DNA of 10,298 nucleotides, from contig DSAR01000315.1 of NCBI GenBank assembly GCA_011046405.1, positions 1 to 10,298 on the forward strand. Direction: 5' to 3'. This DNA is from Chloroflexota bacterium (lineage in GTDB: Bacteria; Chloroflexota; Anaerolineae; B4-G1). This document shows, piece after piece, positions 1 to 6,089 of this stretch; position 1 is the stretch's first letter, and each line of letters opens with the position of its first letter. A model generated the notes under the pieces. It did no database searches. It was not told the origin of the DNA and saw only the letters and a program-made list of their open reading frames with translations. Made by a program: the position numbers and the translations under genes.

Positions 1-1
1 C

Positions 2-1591
2 GGCAGCGTCGTGCAGATCGGCGATCCCATCACCGAGAAGGCCGCGCTGGAAGCCTGCATGCGCGCCCGCGACGAGGAACTGTACACCGCCATCACCGAT
101 TGCGGTGCGGGCGGCTTCTCCTCGGCCGCCGGTGAGATGGGCAGCCAGGTCGGCGTCGAGATCGAGCTCCAGGACGTGCCACTCAAGTACCCCGGCCTGC
201 GCCCGTGGGAGATCTGGCTTTCAGAAGCCCAGGAGCGCATGGTAATGGCCGTCCCGCCCCAGAATCTACCCCGCCTGCGCCAGATTTGCGCCGAATTGGA
301 CGTGGAGATCACCGTCATCGGGCGCTTCACCGGTGACGGGCGGCTGCACGTCCGCTACGGTGGACGGCTGGTGGCCAACCTGGACATGGCCTTCGTCCAC
401 GAAGGCTGGCCCCAGCCCAACCTCCGAGCCGAATGGACGCCGCCCCAGTTCCCCGAACCGGCCATCGCGCCGCCGGCCGACCTGACGCCGATCCTGGAAA
501 GGGCGTTGGCCCATCCTGACGTCGCCAGCAAGGAGCCCGTCATCCGCCGTTACGACCACGAGGTCCAGGCCGCCACCATCGTCAAGCCACTGCTCGGCTG
601 GGAAAACGACGGCCCCTCCGACGCCGCTGTGCTCCGCCCGTTGGAACCGGGCGGTTGGCGCGGACTGGCCCTCGGCCGCGGCGTCAACCCGCACTACGGG
701 CCCGGCGATGCCTACGCCCTGGCCTGGGCCGTGCTTGACGAGGCGGTGCGCAACGTGGTGGCCGTGGGCGCCGATCCCGACCGCGTCGCCCTGCTGGACA
801 ATTTCTGCTGGGGCAACCCGGCCTTACCCGACCGCATGGGGGGCTTGGTCCGCGCTGCCCAGGGGTGTCACGACGCCGCGCTGGCCTACGGCACCCCCTT
901 CATCTCCGGCAAGGACAGCCTGAACAACGAGTACGTCGATCCCCAGGGACAGAAACGCGCCATCCCGCCGACGCTGCTGGTCTCGTCACTGGGCATCGTG
1001 GCCGACGTGCGCCGGGCCGTGACTATGGACCTGAAGCGCGCGGGCAATGTGCTCTACGTCGTCGGCGAAACCCGGGCCGAGTTGGGCGGCTCGCTCTACC
1101 ACCGCCTGCACGACGCCATAGGCAACACCGTCCCCGCCCCCGTGCCCGACGCCATCGAGACCATGCGCGCCCTGCATCGGGCCATCGACGCCGGGCTGGT
1201 CCGCGCCTGCCACGACCTGTCGGAGGGCGGCCTGGCGGTCGCCGCGGCCGAGATGGCCATCGCCGGGCGGCTGGGGCTCGACCTGGACCTGGCCGATCTA
1301 CCCCGCGCCGCCGGCGTAGACCACGACGCTGCCGGCGTAGACCACGACGCTGCCGGCGTAGACCACGACGCCGTCGCGCTGTTTGCCGAGTCCAACGCCC
1401 GCTTCCTGGTCGAGGTCGCGCCCGACGACGCCGGGACCTTCGAGGCGACGCTCACCGGGCGATCGGTGGCCGCCCTGGGCCACGTCACCGCCGGGGATCG
1501 CCTGCGCGTGCGCGGGCTGGGGGGCGACGTATGCCTGGATAGTTCCATCGACAACCTGCGCCGGGCCTGGCAGGGGACAGAGGTCGTTTAG
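2..1591 (+). CDS. purL: Phosphoribosylformylglycinamidine synthase, synthetase subunit PurL (3' part, 5' end outside window)
   Basis: PurL is the ATP-dependent FGAM synthetase subunit: it converts FGAR to FGAM in the cytosol, using ammonia delivered by the glutaminase PurQ encoded next. The reading frame is open from base 2, so the gene continues upstream; the GTG at 11 is an internal Val codon, not a start. The 529 visible residues begin late in the first AIRS-like half, with GDPITEK at 7-13, DCGAGG at 33-38 and the family motif LSEAQERM at 73-80. The second half starts near NDGPSDAAVL (202-211), with SGKDS at 302-306 and HDLSEGG at 404-410. No glutaminase domain follows, so PurQ must be supplied separately. 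An in-frame repeat of seven residues (AGVDHDA x3) lies at residues 437-457 in the last domain. The motifs make the family call secure; the total length and any PurS fusion cannot be judged here. Confidence 0.95.
   Translation, partial: GSVVQIGDPITEKAALEACMRARDEELYTAITDCGAGGFSSAAGEMGSQVGVEIELQDVPLKYPGLRPWEIWLSEAQERMVMAVPPQNLPRLRQICAELDVEITVIGRFTGDGRLHVRYGGRLVANLDMAFVHEGWPQPNLRAEWTPPQFPEPAIAPPADLTPILERALAHPDVASKEPVIRRYDHEVQAATIVKPLLGWENDGPSDAAVLRPLEPGGWRGLALGRGVNPHYGPGDAYALAWAVLDEAVRNVVAVGADPDRVALLDNFCWGNPALPDRMGGLVRAAQGCHDAALAYGTPFISGKDSLNNEYVDPQGQKRAIPPTLLVSSLGIVADVRRAVTMDLKRAGNVLYVVGETRAELGGSLYHRLHDAIGNTVPAPVPDAIETMRALHRAIDAGLVRACHDLSEGGLAVAAAEMAIAGRLGLDLDLADLPRAAGVDHDAAGVDHDAAGVDHDAVALFAESNARFLVEVAPDDAGTFEATLTGRSVAALGHVTAGDRLRVRGLGGDVCLDSSIDNLRRAWQGTEVV
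1310..1372 (+). repeat. 21-bp in-frame tandem repeat x3 inside purL
   Basis: Three head-to-tail copies of gccggcgtagaccacgacgc(t/c) occur at 1310-1330, 1331-1351 and 1352-1372. Copies 1 and 2 are identical; copy 3 differs only in the last base. Each encodes AGVDHDA, so the reading frame of purL is kept. The near-identity at the nucleotide level points to recent slippage expansion; a one-copy version would read smoothly from LPRAAGVDHDA into VALFAESN. Confidence 0.95.
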
Positions 1592-1630
1592 CGAAAAATC
1601 CACTCAACCGACGAGAGAGTGTCTAAATCT

Positions 1631-2404
1631 ATGAACCGAGCAAACGTCTTGATCCTACACGCGACCGGCACCAACCGGGACCCGGACGCCGCCTGGGCGA
1701 TCGAACAGGCCGGCGGCGAGCCGCACATCCTGCACGTCAACGCGCTGCGCCAGAATCCGGCCCGCCTGCACGACTTCCAGATGTTGATCCTGCCCGGCGG
1801 CTTCTCCTACGGCGATGCCCTGGGCGCCGGGCGGCTCCTTTCCACCGACGTGCGCTGGCTCTTCCACGACGAACTGGCCCGCTTCATCGAGGCCGGCAAG
1901 CCCGTCATCGGCATCTGCAACGGCTTCCAGACCCTGGTCAAGAGTGGCTGGCTCCCCGGCCCGCCCGAACGCGGCATCCAGGCCACGCTGACGCGCAACG
2001 GTTCCAATCACTTCGAATGCCGCTGGGTGTGGCTGGAACCGAATCCCGACAGCGTCTGCCCCTTCACCAGGGGGCTCAGCGAGCGCATCTACTGCCCGGT
2101 GGCCCACGGCGAGGGACGCTTCGTCCCCCGCGACGACGCCGAACTCCGGCGCCTCCAGGCGCGCGGCCAGATCGCGCTGACCTACGCCGCGCCCGACGAC
2201 GGGCCGCTCGGCTACCCGGACAACCCCAACGGTTCCGTCGCCCACATCGCCGGTATCTGCAACGAACAGGGCAACGTCCTGGGCCTCATGCCCCATCCGG
2301 AGGATCACGTCGTCCCGTGGCAACGCCCCCGCTGGTCGCGCGGCGAGGGGAACGCATCCGGCCTGCCACTCTTCGTCCAGGCCATCCGCCACGTGGGTCG
2401 GTAG
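1631..2404 (+). CDS. purQ: Phosphoribosylformylglycinamidine synthase, glutaminase subunit PurQ
   Basis: PurQ is the class I (triad) glutamine amidotransferase that hydrolyses glutamine and channels ammonia to PurL for FGAM synthesis. The nucleophile is in GICNGFQ (Cys96), and the His and Glu of the triad are in MPHPEDH (His222, Glu224). The oxyanion-hole region LPGGFSYGD and the N-terminal VLILHATGTNRD strand also match the family, where the usual form is close to RAPGTNCD. At 257 residues it is longer than the short Bacillus-type PurQ (about 227). The ATG at 1631 is preferred because GAGAGAG (1613-1619) sits at a workable distance; a GTG at 1619 is possible but lies on top of the purine-rich stretch. 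The gene follows purL by 39 bp, so the two are probably cotranscribed. The stop codon TAG (2402-2404) falls inside the first unit of an octamer repeat array. Confidence 0.95.
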   Translation: MNRANVLILHATGTNRDPDAAWAIEQAGGEPHILHVNALRQNPARLHDFQMLILPGGFSYGDALGAGRLLSTDVRWLFHDELARFIEAGKPVIGICNGFQTLVKSGWLPGPPERGIQATLTRNGSNHFECRWVWLEPNPDSVCPFTRGLSERIYCPVAHGEGRFVPRDDAELRRLQARGQIALTYAAPDDGPLGYPDNPNGSVAHIAGICNEQGNVLGLMPHPEDHVVPWQRPRWSRGEGNASGLPLFVQAIRHVGR

Positions 2405-2526
2405 GTCGGTATGTTGGTATGTTGGTAGGCCGGTAAATCGGTATATTGGTGGGCTGGTAGACTGGTAGACTGGTAGACTGGTAGACTGGTAGACTGGTAG
2501 ACTGGTAGACTGGTAAGCGGGTAATC
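2399..2526 (+). repeat. Octamer tandem array, 16 units, consensus YGGTAnnn
   Basis: Sixteen consecutive 8-bp units fill the purQ-purC spacer. The first seven are degenerate (CGGTAGGT, CGGTATGT, TGGTATGT, TGGTAGGC, CGGTAAAT, CGGTATAT, TGGTGGGC). Then come seven perfect TGGTAGAC units (2455-2510) and two decayed ones (TGGTAAGC, GGGTAATC). The array starts within the last codons of purQ and includes its stop codon. Reading the other strand gives a long open frame rich in Val-Tyr-Gln-Ser-Thr, an artefact of the repeat. It may be a slippage-grown spacer or a binding or structural array; no function is shown. Confidence 0.95.
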
Positions 2527-2528
2527 TT

Positions 2529-2542
2529 AAACCTGAAACCTT
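2529..2542 (+). repeat. AAACCTG-type heptamers before purC
   Basis: Two heptamers, AAACCTG and AAACCTT, directly follow the octamer array and are preceded by a looser TAATCTT. On their own they would be unremarkable. The same heptamer recurs as a four-unit array in the next spacer, before purE, which makes them worth marking. Confidence 0.6.
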
Positions 2543-2547
2543 TTAGC

Positions 2548-2553
2548 AAGGAG
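2548..2553 (+). promoter_or_regulatory. Ribosome binding site of purC (decides start)
   Basis: AAGGAG directly abuts an ATG at 2554 and lies 6 bases before an in-frame ATG at 2560. Normal spacing favours 2560 as the start. Confidence 0.7.
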
Positions 2554-2559
2554 ATGCCT

Positions 2560-3531
2560 ATGATAGACACTCAAACCATCCAACGTCACATCCCCCACGC
2601 CCTGACGGGGGTCGAGATTGAATGGCCCCACGAGCAGGCGCGGGGCAAGGTGCGCGATATTTTCACGCTGCCCGACGACGAGCGCATGGCCCTCGTCACC
2701 ACCGACCGCCTCTCGGCCTTCGACCGGATTTTGACGGCGGTGCCGTACAAGGGCCAGGTCCTCAACCAACTCAGCGCCTTCTGGTTCGAGCAGACCGCCG
2801 ACATCATCCCCCACCACGTCATCGACCTGCCTGACCCCAACACCAGCCTGGTGCACGCGTGCGAGGCCCTGCCGGTGGAGGTGGTCGTGCGCGGCTACAT
2901 CACTGGCGTGACCCAGACCGCCCTGTGGTACCGCTATTCCCTGGGGGAGCGCACCATCTACGGCTACGACTTCCCCGACGACATGCAGAAAAACGAGCAG
3001 TTACCCGCGCCTATCATCACCCCCACCACCAAGGGCCGCCACGGCGAGCACGACGAGCGCATCACGTGCGCCGAGGTGGTCGAGCGGGGCTTGCTCGACG
3101 CCGAGACGTGGGAGCAGATCCAGGCCGCGGCCCTGGAGATCTTCCGACGGGGGCAGGAGATCGCCCGCCAGGGTGGCCTGATCCTGGTGGACACCAAGTA
3201 CGAGTTCGGCCGGGCGCCCGACGGCCGGGTGATGGTCATCGACGAGGTCCACACTCCCGACAGCAGCCGCTTCTGGATCGCCGACAGCTACGACACCCGA
3301 TTCGCCGAGGGAGAGGAGCCAGAGAACTTCGACAAGGAATTCCTGCGCCTATGGTACGCCGAGCGCGGCTATCGCGGCGACGGGGAGCCCCCCGAGCCGA
3401 GCGACGAGCTCATCACCCAGGTCAGCCAGCGCTACGTCACCCTGTACGAAAAGCTCACCGGCCAGATCTTCGACCCGGCCGCCTACCCGGCCAATCCGCG
3501 CATCGTCGCCGCCCTCCACGCCCTAACCTGA
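2560..3531 (+). CDS. purC: SAICAR synthetase PurC (long form)
   Basis: PurC joins CAIR and aspartate with ATP hydrolysis to make SAICAR, the eighth step of IMP synthesis. The nucleotide-binding start GKVRDIF is at 29-35, DRLSAFDR at 49-56, VVVRGYITG at 108-116, the signature LVDTKYEFG at 209-217, and DEVHTPDSSRFW at 228-239. At 323 residues it belongs to the longer, yeast ADE1-like size class rather than the roughly 237-residue E. coli type. The start at 2560 rests on AAGGAG with 6-base spacing; 2554 would add only two residues. The stop TGA is part of a heptamer array that runs to the purE ribosome binding site, and purE begins 37 bp downstream. The order purC-purE matches the domain order of animal PAICS. 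Confidence 0.95.
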   Translation: MIDTQTIQRHIPHALTGVEIEWPHEQARGKVRDIFTLPDDERMALVTTDRLSAFDRILTAVPYKGQVLNQLSAFWFEQTADIIPHHVIDLPDPNTSLVHACEALPVEVVVRGYITGVTQTALWYRYSLGERTIYGYDFPDDMQKNEQLPAPIITPTTKGRHGEHDERITCAEVVERGLLDAETWEQIQAAALEIFRRGQEIARQGGLILVDTKYEFGRAPDGRVMVIDEVHTPDSSRFWIADSYDTRFAEGEEPENFDKEFLRLWYAERGYRGDGEPPEPSDELITQVSQRYVTLYEKLTGQIFDPAAYPANPRIVAALHALT

Positions 3532-3551
3532 AACCTGAAACCCGCAACCTT
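3524..3551 (+). repeat. Heptamer array (AAACCTG type), 4 units, spanning the purC stop
   Basis: The units are TAACCTG, AAACCTG, AAACCCG and CAACCTT in exact 7-bp phase. The purC stop codon TGA (3529-3531) is formed across units 1 and 2. The array ends seven bases before the purE Shine-Dalgarno AGGAGG (3558-3563). The consensus is the same as the heptamers before purC. Confidence 0.85.
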
Positions 3552-3568
3552 TATACCAGGAGGCTCTT

Positions 3569-4051
3569 ATGCTAACCATCATCATCATGGGATCACCCAG
3601 CGACCAGCCCATCGCCGATAAAATCACCCAGGCCCTGGACGAGTTCGGTCTGCCGTGGGACCTGCGCGTGGCCTCGGCCCACAAGGTCCCCCAATACGTC
3701 CTGGAGATGCTGGAAACTTACGAGAACGACCCGCGCCCCAAGGTCTACATCACCATCGCCGGGCGCAGCAACGCCCTCAGCGGCCTGATCGACGCCCAGG
3801 TTCAGTCCCCCGTCATCGCCTGCCCTCCTTACTCCGACAAATTCGCCGGGGGGGACGTGTACTCCTCCTTGCGCATGCCCTCGGGCGTCGCGCCGGCCGT
3901 CATACTGGAACCGGCCAACGCCGCCCTGCTGGCGGCCAAGATCTTGAGCCTGGCCGATCCCGACCTGCGCCAGAGGGTCCGTGAGGCCCAGGAAAAGCAC
4001 CGCCAACGGCTCCTGGCAGCCGACGAGGCGGTGCACAAGAAAGACGAGTGA
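3569..4051 (+). CDS. purE: AIR carboxylase, class II PurE type
   Basis: PurE makes CAIR. Two classes exist: class I mutases act on N5-CAIR made by PurK, and class II enzymes carboxylate AIR directly with CO2. This 160-residue protein carries class II features: SAHK at 36-39 where class I has SAHR, AGRSNALSG at 64-72 where class I has a GGAAHLPGM-like loop, PVIACPP, and DVYSSLRMPSG at 96-106. These closely resemble the PurE domain of animal PAICS (SAHK, AGRSNGLGP, DVWSSLRLPSG). The one visible departure is Ala69 for the usual Gly after SN. AGGAGG at 3558-3563 with 5-base spacing fixes the start. Its TGA overlaps the purF start by one base, which indicates translational coupling. No purK is present in the window, as expected for class II. 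The class assignment is read from recalled motifs, not from an alignment. Confidence 0.93.
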   Translation: MLTIIIMGSPSDQPIADKITQALDEFGLPWDLRVASAHKVPQYVLEMLETYENDPRPKVYITIAGRSNALSGLIDAQVQSPVIACPPYSDKFAGGDVYSSLRMPSGVAPAVILEPANAALLAAKILSLADPDLRQRVREAQEKHRQRLLAADEAVHKKDE

Positions 4052-5463
4052 TGTATCCGATCTCTGAAAAACCGCACGAATCCTGCGGCGTCTTCGGCAT
4101 CTACGCCCCCGGCGCCCAGGTCGCCCGCCTGGCCTTCTTCGCCCTCTACGCACTGCAACACCGGGGACAGGAAAGCGCCGGTATCGTCACCTCCGATGGG
4201 CGCGCGGCTCACATCCACAAGGCGGTCGGCCTGGTCTCCCAGGTCTTCACCGAAGAGAACCTGCACCATCTGCGGGGGCACCTGGCCATCGGCCACAACC
4301 GGTACTCGACCACCGGCTCCACCCGCTTGCGCAACGCCCAGCCCTACCTGATCGAGACTGCCCTGGGCCCCCTGGGCGTCGCCCACAACGGCAACCTGAC
4401 CAACGCCCCCGCCCTGCGCCGCGACCTGCTGAACCGGGGCGTCGGGCTGACATCCTCCTCCGACAGCGAGGTCATCACCCAGATGTTGGCCGGTGTGCCG
4501 GGCGAGGCCTGGGAAAATCGTATCTCCGCCTTCATGAGACAGGCCGAGGGCGCCTACTCGCTGACCATCCTGACCCGCGACGCCGTCTACGCCGTCCGCG
4601 ACACCTGGGGCTTTCGCCCGCTGTGCGTCGGCAAGCTGGAGGACAAAGGCTGGGTGCTCGCCTCGGAGACATGCGCCCTGGCGACCATCGGCGCCACCTT
4701 CGTCCGGCCGCTCCATCCCGGGGAAATCGTCCGCCTGGACCAGGACGGATTGACCGCGTGGCAGACAGAGACGGGCCAACAGCCCTCGCTATGCGTCTTC
4801 GAATACATCTACTTCGCCCGCCCCGATTCCATCCTGGAAGGCCGTTCGGTCCATTGGGTGCGGCGTCATCTGGGCGCAAGGCTGGCCCAGGAATACCCTG
4901 TCGAGGCCGACATGGTCATCGGCGTGCCCGATTCCGCCACCTCCCACGCCATCGGCTACGCCAACGCCTCCGGCATTCCCTACGGCGAGGGCTTGATCAA
5001 GAACCGCTACATCGGACGGACCTTCATCCAGCCCGATGACCAACTGCGCCGGCTGGGCGTGGCGCTCAAGTTCAACCCCCTGGCCGACATCGCCGGCAAG
5101 CGCCTCATCGTCGTCGACGATTCCATCGTGCGGGGCAACACCAGCAGTCCCCTGGTCAAACTGCTGCGCCAGGCCGGGGCCAGGGAGGTGCACATGCGGG
5201 TGGCCTCGCCGCCCATCCGGCACCCGTGTTTCATGGGTGTGGACATGAGCACGCGAGAGGAACTCATCGCCGCCCGCCTGAGCGTGGACGATATTGCCCG
5301 CCACCTGGACGTCGATAGCCTGGGCTATCTATCATTGGAGGGATTGGAGGCTGTCGTCGGGCGGGGGGATGGCGGCCATTGCATGGCATGCTTCTCTGGC
5401 CAATACCCCGTCGCCGCTGATGGTGGCTCAGGCAAGCAAGCGTTCGAACCTATACCCCGGTAG
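4051..5463 (+). CDS. purF: Amidophosphoribosyltransferase PurF, Fe-S type with propeptide
   Basis: PurF catalyses the first committed step, PRPP plus glutamine to phosphoribosylamine. The N-terminal Ntn glutaminase domain has its nucleophile at Cys12 (SCGVFG), after an 11-residue propeptide that must be cleaved as in the Bacillus enzyme. RYSTTG is at 84-89 and NGNLTN at 113-118. The phosphoribosyltransferase domain shows the PRPP loop VVDDSIVRGNT at 354-364. Cys248 (CVFEY), Cys393 (HPCFMG), Cys444 and Cys447 (CMAC) match the four ligands of the Bacillus-type [4Fe-4S] cluster, so the enzyme is probably oxygen-sensitive and subject to nucleotide feedback; the E. coli type lacks this cluster. 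ATG 4051 overlaps the purE stop (TGATG); GTG 4048 directly before it is an alternative. The 470-residue length is normal. Confidence 0.96.
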   Translation: MYPISEKPHESCGVFGIYAPGAQVARLAFFALYALQHRGQESAGIVTSDGRAAHIHKAVGLVSQVFTEENLHHLRGHLAIGHNRYSTTGSTRLRNAQPYLIETALGPLGVAHNGNLTNAPALRRDLLNRGVGLTSSSDSEVITQMLAGVPGEAWENRISAFMRQAEGAYSLTILTRDAVYAVRDTWGFRPLCVGKLEDKGWVLASETCALATIGATFVRPLHPGEIVRLDQDGLTAWQTETGQQPSLCVFEYIYFARPDSILEGRSVHWVRRHLGARLAQEYPVEADMVIGVPDSATSHAIGYANASGIPYGEGLIKNRYIGRTFIQPDDQLRRLGVALKFNPLADIAGKRLIVVDDSIVRGNTSSPLVKLLRQAGAREVHMRVASPPIRHPCFMGVDMSTREELIAARLSVDDIARHLDVDSLGYLSLEGLEAVVGRGDGGHCMACFSGQYPVAADGGSGKQAFEPIPR

Positions 5464-5527
5464 GCTCGGCGCGCTCCTGGCCTATCTGAGCGATAAAAAC
5501 CCGTATCGGCCTTTGTAAAAAGTACAC

Positions 5528-5532
5528 AGGAG
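5528..5532 (+). promoter_or_regulatory. Ribosome binding site of the isochorismatase-like gene
   Basis: AGGAG abuts an ATG at 5533 and lies 6 bases before a second in-frame ATG at 5539. Spacing and the family N-terminus (MKPALLVIDMQ) favour 5539. Confidence 0.65.
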
Positions 5533-5538
5533 ATGAAG

Positions 5539-6037
5539 ATGAAACCCGCTCTATTGGTCATCGACATGCAAAAAAGCCTTCTTCGATTTCGATCCGACGA
5601 TGACACAATCCCTCCAGGATGCCACCGAATGCATCAACGCCGCCATCGCGCTGTTCCGAGCAAAACAGATGCCCGTCGTCAGCATCCAACACGTCGAGGA
5701 AGCAGAAAACCTCGTCCCCGGAGAGGAAGGGTTCGATTTGCCCAACGAACTGGACGTGCTCGATTCGGACCTGCACATCCACAAGACCTATGGGAACGCG
5801 TTCAACCAGACCGCCCTCGAAAGCAAATTGCGCGAGATGGACGTGGATACCGTGATCGTCACCGGCTTTTGCGCCGAATACTGTGTCCTGTCGACGTATC
5901 GCGGGGCCCAGGACGTGGACCTGGCCCCCATCATCCTGCACGATTCCCTCGCCAGCGGCAATCCCGAACGCATCCCGTTCGTCGAAGACATCAGCGACGT
6001 CATCTCCTACGGGGCGTTGAGAAAAGTACTGGCGTAA
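5539..6037 (+). pseudogene. Isochorismatase-family cysteine hydrolase, frameshifted at an A6 run
   Basis: Read with one frame change, this is a protein of about 165 residues of the isochorismatase/nicotinamidase fold, a family that hydrolyses amides or related bonds with an Asp-Lys-Cys triad. The first frame gives MKPALLVIDMQK with the catalytic Asp9, then hits the run of six A at 5570-5575. Removing one A joins it to AFFDFDPTMTQSLQDA and on to the end at 6037. That second frame holds the likely Lys (codon 5783-5785, IHKTYG) and nucleophile Cys (codon 5882-5884, FCAEYCV). The second frame has stops at 5534 and 5540 and its first ATG at 5600, so neither frame alone can make a complete triad. 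The rest is open and well conserved in pattern, so the break is recent, a sequencing or assembly indel, or a recoding site. It lies between purF and purD-purM in the same direction. The substrate is unknown and a role in purine metabolism is not evident. Confidence 0.8.
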
Positions 6038-6045
6038 TCGAAACC

Positions 6046-6073
6046 CATAGACGTTGGACATCGGACTTAGAAC
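6046..6073 (+). repeat. Heptamer array (nTnGGAC type), 4 units, before purD-purM
   Basis: CATAGAC, GTTGGAC, ATCGGAC and TTAGAAC follow each other in exact 7-bp phase between the stop at 6037 and the AAGGAG at 6077-6082. The units are degenerate, but they share the consensus of the arrays before the YhfC-like gene and before purN. Confidence 0.7.
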
Positions 6074-6089
6074 ATAAAGGAGAAACCCC

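Noticed and set aside
11..13. GTG as the start of purL
   Set aside because: The frame is open to the window edge and the upstream codons fit the family sequence before QIGDP; it is an internal Val.
1655..2392. Minus-strand open frame of 245 codons opposite purQ
   Set aside because: Same shadow effect; purQ has its full catalytic triad on the + strand.
2286..2570. Minus-strand open frame with a repetitive VYQSTSLP-like sequence
   Set aside because: It is the translated complement of the octamer array plus the purQ end; no ribosome binding site or family features.
3829..4779. Minus-strand open frame of 316 codons opposite purE and purF
   Set aside because: Long antisense frames are expected in GC-rich genes with third-position bias; the + strand genes here have clear motifs and the antisense product resembles nothing.
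5488..5508. CGATA...TATCG hairpin between purF and the next gene
   Set aside because: Only five pairs with an eight-base loop and no T-run; not distinguishable from chance.
5570..5575. Classical -1 slippery heptamer at the A6 run
   Set aside because: The needed change is +1 (skip one A), and the zero-frame codons CAA AAA AGC do not form the X XXY YYZ pattern in phase.
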